A DNA stretch of 64,000 bases from Gracilimonas amylolytica (GCF_002911695.1 NZ_PQBS01000035.1:208665-272664), one strand, 5' to 3'. Shown: positions 1 through 8,837, counted from the stretch's first letter. Program-made: numbers and translations. Notes: a model not told the origin generated them from the sequence alone.

Positions 1-1958
1 TTATCTACCTAAACCCTGAAGTATTCCGTGATCAGACCGAATTACTGGTGCTTGCCAATGAAGAAGGCGAGCAAAACGTACACGCCTACCATAACCGAAC
101 CGCCGATCAGGGCATGGATCAGTTCCTCGATAACATCGATGGGGTTTCTACCACCAAACGTGGTGCATTTGGATGGGAGCCGGCCGTACGGGGACAAAGT
201 GATCAGCGTATGAACCTGGTGATCGACGGAATGCAGGTTTTCAAAGCCTGTGTTGATAAAATGGATCCCATCACCTCTTATGTGGAAACCAATAACCTCT
301 CAAAGCTTCAGATCGATAAAAGCGGAAGTGGTGTGGCACAAAACGGTACCGGTGTCAGTACGGTAAATCTGGTCACACAAAAAGCAGAAAGTGCCCCCAC
401 CTCTTTTAATTTTAGCACTTCATATCGTGCCCCTGATCAGTACAGAACGGTCAGCTTAAGTGGCAACACTTCTGATGCATCCGGACGTAATGCCGTGCGT
501 TTTTCAGGAAGCTATAAAAAAGCCGATGATTTTCGTGCCGGAAACGATCGAACCATACAGAACACGCAGTACGAAAAATTAAACCTGAACGTCAACTACC
601 GCCATACATTCCCTTCCCAGCATTCTCTGGAGGCCGGTTACATCATGGATAAAGCCTATGACATCGGCTACCCTGCCTTGCTTATGGATGCCACAAAAGC
701 TTTGGCAGACATCGGGCAGATCCGCTTCAATTTTGCTCCATCCAATAATGATTTTCAATTCAACACTGCGCAGGTATATGCCAACGGTGTCCGGCACTGG
801 ATGGATGATTATGGCCGGGATGTGGCAAACCGACAGGTCATGAGAGGCATGTATATGCCCATGTATGGTACCACCACCACCTATGGTGCCAAATTGAATG
901 GAGCGGCCACCCTTTTCGACCATCAATTTGATTGGTTCATGGACGCCTATATGTCTGACGCTTTCGGGGACATGCTCATGGAAAGTCTTGATCCATCTAT
1001 TCAGGATATGCTCATTTACAATCTGGATGAGGTTAAGACCAACAACGCGAGCCTGGGTTTCAGACACCGTATTCAACTGTCGGACAACGTATTGATGAAG
1101 ATCGAAGAGAGCATCCGATATAAGACACTCAGAACGGACAGTGAATCTCATGCCTCCTTCTTTCAGGGACTTTACGGAGAAGCGCCCGGTACACGTGCTA
1201 AATTCCTGCTCTCAGGTTCAGGCAGTGTACTCTGGATGATGAACAATAACTGGAGCCTTTCCGGAAGCCTGGTTTACTCAGAGCGCATGGGGAACCACAT
1301 GGAATTATTCGGACATTACATCTACAACTACACCGATGGCTTTTTCTATGACGGTAATCCCTGGCTGAAAACCGAACGCAGTATCAATACAGACATAAAC
1401 GCTACCTGGGAAACTACCGGACATTCCCTTTCTTTCACCCTCTTTCACAAACAGTATTTCAATTATATCGATGGCGTGTTAGGAACCGATTCGGGCAGTA
1501 ATGATTTCCGTTTCAAGCAATATGCCAATGTGGGCGATGCGGTCATCACAGGTGGAGAATTTCGAAGCTTTAACGATCTGGGGATGATGATCACCCTGGA
1601 AAACAGGCTTTCCTATCTCTATGCCCACAATCAAACACTCGATGAGCCGTTACCCCTCATGCCACCCCTGAAAGGAAATACCACTTTACACTTTCACCGG
1701 GGCCGGAATATGTTCATGGCTGATCTTGAATGGGCTGCGGAACAAAACAGAATTGCAGAAATCTCTTCTATTGAAGACCAAACCGGTGCATACGGAATAT
1801 TCAATCTTACATTTGAACGCAGATGGATGGACGGTGACCTGACAAGCATCGTCAGCCTGAACAACATACTGGATCACTACTATCACACCCACACCAGCAT
1901 CGGGAATATCCCCGAAGCCGGACGAAATTTAATGATATCCCTAAGTTATCAATTCTAA
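1..1958 (+). CDS. nosA: NosA/OprC-like TonB-dependent copper receptor (5' truncated)
   Basis: The reading frame is open to the first base of the window, so the N-terminus (signal peptide, TonB box, start of the plug) is missing; the GTG at 48 is only an internal codon. What remains is the end of the plug and the whole beta-barrel, finishing with an aromatic Phe as barrel proteins do. Numbered from the GTG at 48, a CVDKM motif (C68, M72) sits in the plug and HWM (H250, M252) in the barrel. This matches the CxxxM and HxM copper ligands known for Pseudomonas OprC/NosA. A GYPAL..MD stretch typical of that family is also present. Role inferred: outer-membrane copper uptake for NosZ. It converges on the nos operon. 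An iron or cobalamin receptor is less likely given the Cys/Met ligands. Confidence 0.82.
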   Translation, partial: IYLNPEVFRDQTELLVLANEEGEQNVHAYHNRTADQGMDQFLDNIDGVSTTKRGAFGWEPAVRGQSDQRMNLVIDGMQVFKACVDKMDPITSYVETNNLSKLQIDKSGSGVAQNGTGVSTVNLVTQKAESAPTSFNFSTSYRAPDQYRTVSLSGNTSDASGRNAVRFSGSYKKADDFRAGNDRTIQNTQYEKLNLNVNYRHTFPSQHSLEAGYIMDKAYDIGYPALLMDATKALADIGQIRFNFAPSNNDFQFNTAQVYANGVRHWMDDYGRDVANRQVMRGMYMPMYGTTTTYGAKLNGAATLFDHQFDWFMDAYMSDAFGDMLMESLDPSIQDMLIYNLDEVKTNNASLGFRHRIQLSDNVLMKIEESIRYKTLRTDSESHASFFQGLYGEAPGTRAKFLLSGSGSVLWMMNNNWSLSGSLVYSERMGNHMELFGHYIYNYTDGFFYDGNPWLKTERSINTDINATWETTGHSLSFTLFHKQYFNYIDGVLGTDSGSNDFRFKQYANVGDAVITGGEFRSFNDLGMMITLENRLSYLYAHNQTLDEPLPLMPPLKGNTTLHFHRGRNMFMADLEWAAEQNRIAEISSIEDQTGAYGIFNLTFERRWMDGDLTSIVSLNNILDHYYHTHTSIGNIPEAGRNLMISLSYQF

Positions 1959-1990
1959 CGAGTTGATCGATGGTTGGTTGGTTAAGAGGA

Positions 1991-2027
1991 AACCTCTCTT
2001 CGCGTAAAAGCGGAGAGGGGTTTTTAT
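1991..2027 (+). terminator. Rho-independent terminator after the copper receptor
   Basis: Arms CCTCTC (1993-1998) and GAGAGG (2013-2018) pair, with an inner CGC/GCG (2001-2003, 2010-2012) and a TT bulge. The stem is followed by GG and then TTTTTATTTT. It lies 35 bases after the stop codon. Confidence 0.75.
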
Positions 2028-2090
2028 TTTGGAGGATGGAGCTATAAAGATCCAATCAATTGCTTGCATGATTTAAGACACTAAAAGAAC

Positions 2091-2116
2091 CTGCGAGCGT
2101 CCCCAAGACCTCGCAG
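2091..2116. repeat. Palindromic intergenic repeat (CTGCGAG/CTCGCAG)
   Basis: Perfect 7-base arms CTGCGAG (2091-2097) and CTCGCAG (2110-2116) flank a 12-base spacer. It resembles, from memory, the short 'acctgcgag...ctcgcag' palindromes scattered between genes in Bacteroidota-like genomes. No gene is visible here. Confidence 0.45.
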
Positions 2117-2190
2117 CGTTCGAGCTACTATGAAAGCAGGAAGTCTAACGTCGGATCCCGCAAAGTTGCCGTAGTTACACCACCAATCTA

Positions 2191-2237
2191 TTAAACCCTG
2201 CGAACTCAGCAAATCCTCTGCGCCCTCTGCGGTTTAA
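2191..2237. repeat. 47-base intergenic element with terminal inverted repeats
   Basis: The element begins TTAAACC (2191-2197) and ends GGTTTAA (2231-2237), perfect inverted repeats. Inside it has two near-copies of CCTCTGCG in tandem (about 2215-2230). The wording of the core resembles a widespread family of 'ctctgcg' intergenic repeats. It may be a non-autonomous repeat; only this copy is visible. Confidence 0.45.
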
Positions 2238-2332
2238 TGATCAGCTCGATACCGCTCTTTAATTCTGTTTAAGAATTGCTAAAGAACCCCGTTGTAACAG
2301 AAAACTTTTGAGGTTTTGACTTATTCTGGTTC

Positions 2333-2363
2333 ATCCATCAGACGGCAGGTCCGTCAGATGGAT
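2333..2363. repeat. 13-bp hairpin downstream of nosY
   Basis: Arms 2333-2345 and 2351-2363 are complementary over 13 positions with one mismatch and a 5-base loop. It lies 29 bases past the nosY stop. In the nosY direction no T-run follows, so it is more likely a repeat or an mRNA-stabilising 3' hairpin than an intrinsic terminator. The rest of 1959-2391 shows no gene. Confidence 0.5.
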
Positions 2364-2391
2364 CTTCTAAACGGATCTCATAAAATGGCTA

Positions 2392-3183
2392 TCAAAAATC
2401 CATCTTTCGAAATCTTTTGGTTGCCCCGTAAAGCGGAAGGGCCAGCCAGATAAGCATACTTGTTACAGCGGTGATCATCCCGTAAAAGCTCCCGAAAAAT
2501 CGGTTGAATACTGCGCCGGTGTAACCCATCAAGGCAGAGATATCAAACTCTAACAACACCGTGATACGAGCCAGATCGATCGGGTTCAGCATGGTCAATG
2601 CCAGCATCGGTTTTTCGATGGGATAATCGCCCAATACAAAGATGGTCAGCAGTACCAGTCCGTCATACAGAACCGCCAAAAACAACCATCCAACCAGGGC
2701 AAAACCCAGTCCTTTGATACGATCCTCGAAGAAAGCAAGCCCCAGCCAGAATCCGATCCCGGTAAACAACAGCGTCAAGATCAATCCTAAACCCAACAGC
2801 AAAAGAATTGAGGCGATCTGTTCACCAAAGAACATGCCGTTATACAGCATCGGTAATAAGGTACCCAGAATGAATGCAGCTGATAGAGGTACCGCTAAAC
2901 CACCATATAATCCCCAAAAGAGGGTTTTTCGGTTCAGTGGCTGAGCTAAAAGCAGTTCAGTGAATTCACGGGATTGATAGAGGTATAAAGCCCCATAGAT
3001 CATCCCCACGAGAGGGATCAATAGCAGCATCACATTGGAAATACTGAGCAAGGCCTTAGGACCGGCTCCACCAAATCGAATAAGTGCATCCGTGATCAAT
3101 AAATAGATCAGAGCATATCCAAAGATCCATTTTCCACGGATCAGGTCTTTCCATTGGTAGTTTAAAATAGTTAGAGCTTTCAT
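2392..3183 (-). CDS. nosY: NosY, ABC-type permease for NosZ copper-site maturation
   Basis: A 263-residue polytopic membrane protein with about six hydrophobic segments, of the ABC-2 permease type. Its ATG overlaps the nosF stop by four bases (ATGA), so the two are translationally coupled, as expected for an ATPase/permease pair. Known role of the family: NosDFY delivers sulfur or another component needed to assemble the Cu4S centre of nitrous oxide reductase in the periplasm. It is the last gene of the operon. Length is usual for NosY. The identification rests on gene order and hydropathy pattern rather than a catalytic motif. Confidence 0.9.
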   Translation of the reverse strand: MKALTILNYQWKDLIRGKWIFGYALIYLLITDALIRFGGAGPKALLSISNVMLLLIPLVGMIYGALYLYQSREFTELLLAQPLNRKTLFWGLYGGLAVPLSAAFILGTLLPMLYNGMFFGEQIASILLLLGLGLILTLLFTGIGFWLGLAFFEDRIKGLGFALVGWLFLAVLYDGLVLLTIFVLGDYPIEKPMLALTMLNPIDLARITVLLEFDISALMGYTGAVFNRFFGSFYGMITAVTSMLIWLALPLYGATKRFRKMDF

Positions 3184-3890
3184 GCGGCTTCTTCCTCCAT
3201 CATTTTGGCAACGGCTCCTTCTAAGCGCTGCTCTTTATGTTCATTCAGTAATTCATCCATTGGTCCGTGATATTTGATCTTACCTTCCACTATAAAGATC
3301 AGGTGATCGGCCAGCTCCTCGATCTCACTCATGATATGCGTGGTCAGCATGATGGTCTTTCCCTGATCTTTCAGTTCTCTTACTTTTTTCTTGAACTGAA
3401 CGCTTGAGCGCGGATCAAGTCCTGCTGTTGGCTCATCAAAGATGAGGATATCCGGGTTGAACATCATGGATAACACCGCCCCAACTTTCTGCCGGTTACC
3501 GCCGGAAAGCGTTCGCATGCGTTTTTTGAGCTCCGATTCCAGCCCAAAGTGCTTGATCAGTTCCTCCTCATTGGAAGGCTGATCTCCCCTGATATTTTTT
3601 ATAAACCGAAACAGTTCTTCAACAGTCATGTTTTCCGGATAGCGGGCAACCTGTGGCATATACCCGATCTTCTCCCGGTACTCCCATCGGTTATTTACCA
3701 GCTCGCCGTCGATCCGGATCTCCCCATCTGTTGGCTTGACCAGCCCCAGAATACTTTTGATCGTTGTTGTTTTTCCTGAACCGTTTGGACCCACAATGCC
3801 TGTTGCCTGACCTGAAGGAATTTCCAGATCAAGGTCATCCAGTACGGTTAACCGACCAAAGTTCTTTTTTAATCCTTTTAATTCAATCAT
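3180..3890 (-). CDS. nosF: NosF, ATPase subunit of the NosDFY transporter
   Basis: A 236-residue ABC ATPase. Walker A GPNGSGKTT is at 34-42, the signature LSGGN at 128-132, Walker B ILIFDEP at 148-154, and the switch His (TTH) follows near 178. Such ATPases power NosY for maturation of the NosZ Cu4S site. The start overlaps the nosD stop by four bases (3887-3890), and its own stop overlaps nosY by four, so nosD-nosF-nosY form a tightly coupled block. The C-terminal tail is short and acidic. Other ABC exporters look similar; the neighbours fix the assignment. Confidence 0.93.
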   Translation of the reverse strand: MIELKGLKKNFGRLTVLDDLDLEIPSGQATGIVGPNGSGKTTTIKSILGLVKPTDGEIRIDGELVNNRWEYREKIGYMPQVARYPENMTVEELFRFIKNIRGDQPSNEEELIKHFGLESELKKRMRTLSGGNRQKVGAVLSMMFNPDILIFDEPTAGLDPRSSVQFKKKVRELKDQGKTIMLTTHIMSEIEELADHLIFIVEGKIKYHGPMDELLNEHKEQRLEGAVAKMMEEEAA

Positions 3891-5128
3891 GGTATCTGAT
3901 CCATTTGTGGTTTGATGTCAATGAGGGTTTCCGGGGTTAGCGCCGGCATTACTTTTTCTGCGGCATCGAGGATATCGATGAGCAGACTTCTGAGTAGCAG
4001 TAAGGACTGCGGCTGCTTTTCAACCAATATGGTGAACAGCCGTACCGGATGATGCGGCACATCTCCAACACCATCCCGGTCCAGGTCGTAGCCTTCATAC
4101 TGACTCCAGTAATTCCCTGTAAACTCATTAAAATTACGGCGGCTGTTGGTTGAAACTTCAAAAGAATTGGCAATGAAGTTATTCTCACTGAACATGTTGT
4201 CTGTGGAATTCGCCATCAGCTTTATCGCCCATCCGTTTTGGCGAAAAGTATTTCCTTTCACTTCATTTCGGCTGGTGGCTTCTATATACAGGCCTACCGA
4301 ATTATTCTCAAAATGATTGTTCTCAATGCGGCTGCGATTGATCTCCTTCAGTAGCATACCGTAGGCAGAAGATCCCCAGTTATCCTCAAACCGATTTCCG
4401 ATGATCTCAACATTCGATGTGTACATCACCGCTACCCCTCCTCCATTATCCCTGAAGGTATTTTCCACATAACTGCAATTGTCAGAATACATGAAGTGAA
4501 TACCGTAACGGATATTTTCTTCGCTCAGATTATTGGTGATGTGGGCGCCATCCACGAATTCAAAATACAGGCCATCGCGATGCCCCCGCACATAGTTGTC
4601 TTCAATTTTTGTGTCTTTGCTGTACCACAGGTGAATACCATTCCCGGAGGAGGTCTCCCGTTCTCCCGAGGCAGAAAGGTAATTATTTCGTATCACTGCT
4701 TTATCAGTTTCAGCCAGATAGATCCCAAAGAAGTTATCGATGAGTCGGTTGTCTTCAATGACTGTGTTCCGGGTTTCTTCTATGAGAATACCGGCATAAT
4801 CCTCCATAAAACTGGTACTGGTATTCCGAACCTCCAGGCCTTTCACGGTTACATCATCAGCGGTTATGACCAGGATAAAACCTTTCTTTTCGCCATCCAG
4901 TACCGGGCGACCTTCTCCAATGATCGTAACCGGTTTATCAACCATCAGATTGTGTTCAAGATAGGTCCCCTGCCTGATGATAAGCGTGTCATTTGGTTGT
5001 ACTAATTCCAGACCTTCAGCAATGGTTTTTACCTCACCATTTGGAGACACCGTTATCGTTTGCGCTGAAGCCACGGAACCGATGAGCAGGAATACTCCTG
5101 CCAGGGCTATGTGATTAAAACCTTTCAA
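3887..5128 (-). CDS. nosD: NosD, periplasmic beta-helix copper-site maturation protein
   Basis: A 413-residue exported protein. An N-terminal signal peptide ends near VASAQ (21-23). The body is built of about ten degenerate right-handed beta-helix turns with N..IE.N/IxxN patterns (PbH1/CASH domain), as in NosD. Known role: with NosF and NosY it delivers material for the Cu4S cluster of NosZ, probably receiving copper from NosL. The start codon is TTG at 5128-5126. It is preferred because a strong GGAGG (plus-strand 5136-5140) lies seven bases upstream and the signal peptide begins exactly there. Confidence 0.93.
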   Translation of the reverse strand: MKGFNHIALAGVFLLIGSVASAQTITVSPNGEVKTIAEGLELVQPNDTLIIRQGTYLEHNLMVDKPVTIIGEGRPVLDGEKKGFILVITADDVTVKGLEVRNTSTSFMEDYAGILIEETRNTVIEDNRLIDNFFGIYLAETDKAVIRNNYLSASGERETSSGNGIHLWYSKDTKIEDNYVRGHRDGLYFEFVDGAHITNNLSEENIRYGIHFMYSDNCSYVENTFRDNGGGVAVMYTSNVEIIGNRFEDNWGSSAYGMLLKEINRSRIENNHFENNSVGLYIEATSRNEVKGNTFRQNGWAIKLMANSTDNMFSENNFIANSFEVSTNSRRNFNEFTGNYWSQYEGYDLDRDGVGDVPHHPVRLFTILVEKQPQSLLLLRSLLIDILDAAEKVMPALTPETLIDIKPQMDQIP

Positions 5129-5160
5129 TTTTTGACCTCCATTTATTTTAAAACTGAATG

Positions 5161-5634
5161 CTATTTGCGCATTCCCATGCCCATTTTCATTTCGGTTTGG
5201 GCAACCTCATCCCAGAGCAGTAATCGCCCCGGTCTTTCACTAACATGTTCTTCTGCGACTTCTTTACCTGGCAGGGCTAACAGTGATTCACCCATAGGGC
5301 TTTTGACTACCTCACTTTTCACATACTGAGCTTCAAAAGCATCCAGCCAGGTGCCGGGTTCGTTGTAGTTACTGACCCAAAGCCGGGCCCCTTTCAGCTC
5401 TTCCTCATTTTCACGATGATAGACAGCCATGCACTCAATGGCATCGAACTTCAGGGCTTTCCCTTTGTCCGTTACCAGTTGAGAGGCAAATTGATCATCT
5501 GTGATCATCATTTTGCAATGGGCACATTCATCACTTGCATAATGAATTTCAACCGGTTCCTGACTACAGGCTGCCGTCAAAAACAACAGTGCAAAAGCGT
5601 AAAATGCATACTTAGTTAGTTTAAATAACTTCAT
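5161..5634 (-). CDS. nosL: NosL, copper-binding lipoprotein
   Basis: A 157-residue lipoprotein: lipobox LTAAC with the lipidated Cys at 23. The copper-chaperone motif CAHCKMM (C37, C40, M42, M43) follows soon after. NosL binds Cu(I) and hands it to apo-NosZ via NosD in the known system. The C-terminal tail is Met/Lys-rich (MKMGMGMRK), which could help bind copper; that is inference. A good GGAGG ribosome site precedes the ATG. It sits 32 bases ahead of nosD and 44 bases after the 189-aa membrane protein, in one operon. Confidence 0.93.
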   Translation of the reverse strand: MKLFKLTKYAFYAFALLFLTAACSQEPVEIHYASDECAHCKMMITDDQFASQLVTDKGKALKFDAIECMAVYHRENEEELKGARLWVSNYNEPGTWLDAFEAQYVKSEVVKSPMGESLLALPGKEVAEEHVSERPGRLLLWDEVAQTEMKMGMGMRK

Positions 5635-5678
5635 TACCGACCTCCATTAATTAATAAAAACTCTTAGGGTAAAGCGGT

Positions 5679-6248
5679 TTACTTATCCCCACTTTTCCAC
5701 CAAACCAAACCGGCTATACTCATAGAGAGTAATGCAAAATAAAAACCGATATGGGGAAGTGAGGTCGCATTGATATTCAACAACTGTTTACTGCCCAGCA
5801 AAGGTGGCTGATAGGTCATACCAGGTACTTTGATCGGGGCGTCCGGGTTCAGATTATGTCCGTAATCATATCCCCACAAATAAAAATCAACCAGTCCGGC
5901 TACGGCCAATAGAATGAAAATTCCAAGCCAAAAAAGTATGAGTTTGCGCTTACCGGTAGCTGCAATGATCAAACCCGTAACCATCAAAAATGCAAAGATA
6001 TAAGGCATGACCTGTAGTTCGGGTATGGATGCGGGCTCAATGGGTTTCATCCCAATGTAATGGTTCAGTCCGTTTATGTTCTTAAGGTCATTGGGTTGCT
6101 TACCTTCAATGTTATTGACCGTGATGTTCATTCCAATACCTTCCGGGTACTGTGGAGCTTCCATGCTGATGCTCCAGATAGGAACGAGGTAAACTCCGAT
6201 CAATAAAAGTGCGGCGACTGCCATCCATATTTTGTGTGATGTTTTCAT
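5679..6248 (-). CDS. Nos-operon integral membrane protein, function unknown
   Basis: A 189-residue protein with four predicted membrane helices: near 9-27, 82-98, 104-125 and 165-184. A roughly 50-residue loop after helix 1 and a Pro/Gly-rich loop (about 128-160) with PGMTYQPPLLG are predicted to face the periplasm. It has no cysteine. It lies directly after nosZ and before nosL. In epsilonproteobacterial clade II clusters a membrane protein called NosB takes the same position, so this may be the equivalent, but I cannot establish homology by eye. A part in NosZ electron supply or maturation is inferred from position only. GAGG precedes the ATG. Confidence 0.75.
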   Translation of the reverse strand: MKTSHKIWMAVAALLLIGVYLVPIWSISMEAPQYPEGIGMNITVNNIEGKQPNDLKNINGLNHYIGMKPIEPASIPELQVMPYIFAFLMVTGLIIAATGKRKLILFWLGIFILLAVAGLVDFYLWGYDYGHNLNPDAPIKVPGMTYQPPLLGSKQLLNINATSLPHIGFYFALLSMSIAGLVWWKSGDK

Positions 6249-6326
6249 AATTACCTCGTTTTTAAATAAAAAAATTGAAAAAGCTGGGGAGGTATCAGCT
6301 CCCCAACCATGATGGAGGTCAAATCA

Positions 6327-8303
6327 TCATTGACCAGTTCCGTATTTAATTTCAGGATCAGAATTTTCAGGCGATACTCTCACGTAACCCTGCATTTCCT
6401 GGTGAAGGGCTGAACAGAAATCTGTACAGTAGAATGGGAACACGCCTACTTGTTGTGGTTCCCAGGTCATAGTTAAGGTTTCACCCGGCATGATCAATAG
6501 TTCAGCATTATTTGCTCCTTTGATCGCAAAACCATGTGGTACATCCCAGTCCTGTTCGAGGTTCGTAACGTGGAAGTACACTTTATCACCTACTTTGATA
6601 CCCTCAATGTTATCAGGGGCAAAGTGACTACGGATCGTGGTCATGTAAACATGAACTTCGTTGCCATCACGCTCGATCCTGGTTTGAGCTTCACTGGTTG
6701 CACGGTAAGGGTGCGTATTATCTTCAAGTTTGTAGAAACGCTTCTGACGCTCCATCACTTTTTCGGCCTTGATACCCTGTGCATAGTGAGGTTCCCCTTC
6801 CGTTGGGAAATCAAGCAACAGTTGCATCTTGTCTCCGGAAATATCGATCAGCTGAGCTGAGTGGAACATTTCAGGACCGGTTGGTAAGTAACGGTCTTTG
6901 GTGATCTTGTTAAGTGCCACCAGATATTTTCCGTCAGGCTTCTGACTGTCACCACCCGGGATCATAAGGTGACCCGGTGAGTAATACGTGTCAATTCGGT
7001 CAACTACCTGAGTATTCTCGATATCCCACTTCACAACTTCAGATGAAATAAAAGCTGTGGTGTAAGCAAAACCTTTGCCATCAAATTCGGTGTGCAGAGG
7101 TCCTAAACCGGGATCTTCAACCTCACCGTGAAGGATGGAGTCGTACTTCAGTACCGGAATTCCCATTACCTCACCCTCGTAATCTTCGCTATCAATAGCG
7201 TTGATCATCTTATCAAAAGAGTGAACCGGAATAACAGTTGAAAGTTTACCACCGGCTATGATGTACTGACCGGTTGGGTCAACATCCACACCGTGTGGAG
7301 ATTTAGGAGTTGGCAGGAAGTACACAATGCCTTCCAGTTCGCGGGGGTCAAGTACACGTACTTCATCAATGGTCTCTGATTTGGCAATACCGCCTTCTTC
7401 ATGGTCGATGTAGTTACGCACGTGCTTACCGGGCATCATGGTACCTTTACCCTCTTTCACATACTCAGCTGCTTTTCTCCAGTTGATAGCTGCAATGAAA
7501 TCCTTGTCATTTTTGGAAGCATTGATCTCCAGTAAAGTATGAGCCTGCTCACTGTTGTAACTGGTGAAGAATGCCCAGCCATCAGATGGACCTTTGCCGG
7601 AATGAGACAAGTCATAGTCAAAACCAGGCATAAGGATCTGGAAATCGATGTTCATTTTACCTTCATCAGATACCTTAATGAATGAAATAGTACCACGGAA
7701 GGTGTCTTTGTAAGAATCGATAGAGACGTCCATTCCCTGCATATTCTCATCCATTGGAATACTGAAACGCGTAGCAGCAGATACATACTCTGTGTTTGGA
7801 GTTACAAACGCAGAAGCGTGGTTACCGGCTGAGTTGGGGATCTCAATGATCTCCTGAGTCTTGAATTCATCCAGACCGATACGAGCTACACGCGGGGTGT
7901 TATTCTCGTTGATAAAGATCCAGCGTCCGTCAGTCTCACCATTGGTCTGAGATAATTCAGGGTGGTGAGCATCTCCCCAGGGTACAAATCCGTGAGAAGT
8001 GTTAAGCATGGCTTTGGTTTCTTCACTGTAACCGTAACCGTTTACGGCTGCCTGCGAAAATACCGGCACAGTAAAAATGTGGCGCCCCGAAGGTAGTCCA
8101 TACACTCCAAGCTGGCCGTTGTACCCTCCGGACATAAATCCGTAGAATTCATCGAGCTCACCCGGAGCTACATATACTTTTTGTGCGGCATCAGAATTGG
8201 AACTGAAATTGCCATTACTGCCATTACAACCGAAAAGCGTAACGCTTAACAGTACCACAGCAGGTAGCATCCAAAACCGATGACTATGCGTTTGTTTTTT
8301 CAT
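6327..8303 (-). CDS. nosZ: NosZ, clade II nitrous oxide reductase, predicted lipoprotein
   Basis: Reduces N2O to N2 with two electrons. The 658 residues carry an N-terminal seven-bladed propeller, with a HH pair (DAHHPE) and further conserved His for the Cu4S centre, and a C-terminal cupredoxin CuA domain. CuA ligands are visible as CTDFCSALHQEM: C626, C630, H634, M637. The N-terminus has no twin-arginine motif, which marks clade II (Sec-exported) enzymes. It has a lipobox LFGC with C26, so the enzyme is probably anchored to a membrane rather than free in the periplasm. It is second in the operon, 54 bases after the cytochrome gene, and is followed by its accessory genes. Confidence 0.97.
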   Translation of the reverse strand: MKKQTHSHRFWMLPAVVLLSVTLFGCNGSNGNFSSNSDAAQKVYVAPGELDEFYGFMSGGYNGQLGVYGLPSGRHIFTVPVFSQAAVNGYGYSEETKAMLNTSHGFVPWGDAHHPELSQTNGETDGRWIFINENNTPRVARIGLDEFKTQEIIEIPNSAGNHASAFVTPNTEYVSAATRFSIPMDENMQGMDVSIDSYKDTFRGTISFIKVSDEGKMNIDFQILMPGFDYDLSHSGKGPSDGWAFFTSYNSEQAHTLLEINASKNDKDFIAAINWRKAAEYVKEGKGTMMPGKHVRNYIDHEEGGIAKSETIDEVRVLDPRELEGIVYFLPTPKSPHGVDVDPTGQYIIAGGKLSTVIPVHSFDKMINAIDSEDYEGEVMGIPVLKYDSILHGEVEDPGLGPLHTEFDGKGFAYTTAFISSEVVKWDIENTQVVDRIDTYYSPGHLMIPGGDSQKPDGKYLVALNKITKDRYLPTGPEMFHSAQLIDISGDKMQLLLDFPTEGEPHYAQGIKAEKVMERQKRFYKLEDNTHPYRATSEAQTRIERDGNEVHVYMTTIRSHFAPDNIEGIKVGDKVYFHVTNLEQDWDVPHGFAIKGANNAELLIMPGETLTMTWEPQQVGVFPFYCTDFCSALHQEMQGYVRVSPENSDPEIKYGTGQ

Positions 8304-8357
8304 AGTATTCCTGTTTTTGATTGGTGGGTTGGTTAGTTGTTTGTTCTAAAATTTCTA

Positions 8358-8837
8358 TCACTCAAGATCTGAGGCAAAGAACTCTACGATAGCTCGTGCT
8401 TCTTCCTGTGATAACCCCTGATTAGGCATAGGGCTCATAAATTCCTGAAGCAGCTTCTTGGCTTCCGGGTGATTCTTGGTCATGCCATCCGGATTAAGAA
8501 TCATATTCATGACATAGGTAGGTGAACGGCGCTCAAGCACATCATTCATGGCCGGACCTATATAACGTTCATTCACTTTGTGGCAGGCAGAACATTTCAG
8601 TTCGAACAGTTCTTTTCCTTTTTGAGCCAGTTCCATATCCACTTCATCTCCTAATGAGATGGTTTCAGTGACCGGACCTATTCCATGCTCCATTTCGAAA
8701 TCAGATAATCCGCTTTCGTTCTGTTGCTTTTGAGCTTGTGTTTGCTGTTGATTGCCGCCATCTCCGCTGCCTCCGCAACCGCTTAGCATAAATGCGAGAG
8801 ACAAACTTACAGCGATCAAAATTTTAGATAATTTCAT
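8358..8837 (-). CDS. Monoheme cytochrome c lipoprotein, probable electron donor to NosZ
   Basis: A 159-residue lipoprotein. Lipobox LSGC gives C21 as the lipidated residue. It is followed by a Gly/Gln-rich flexible linker (22-45) and a class I cytochrome c domain with the heme site CSACH (82-86). A Met in the MSPMP segment (134 or 137) is the likely sixth ligand. It is the first gene of the nos operon. Known clade II clusters carry cytochrome c genes (nosC1/nosC2) thought to feed NosZ; the same role is inferred. The linker and lipid anchor would let the heme domain reach a membrane-tethered NosZ. A candidate Rrf2-type operator lies 26-43 bases before the start codon. Confidence 0.88.
   Translation of the reverse strand: MKLSKILIAVSLSLAFMLSGCGGSGDGGNQQQTQAQKQQNESGLSDFEMEHGIGPVTETISLGDEVDMELAQKGKELFELKCSACHKVNERYIGPAMNDVLERRSPTYVMNMILNPDGMTKNHPEAKKLLQEFMSPMPNQGLSQEEARAIVEFFASDLE

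Noticed and set aside
579-1151. 190-residue open frame on the minus strand inside the copper receptor gene
   Set aside because: It is antisense to a strongly supported barrel gene and shows no domain, ribosome site or signal; a shadow frame.
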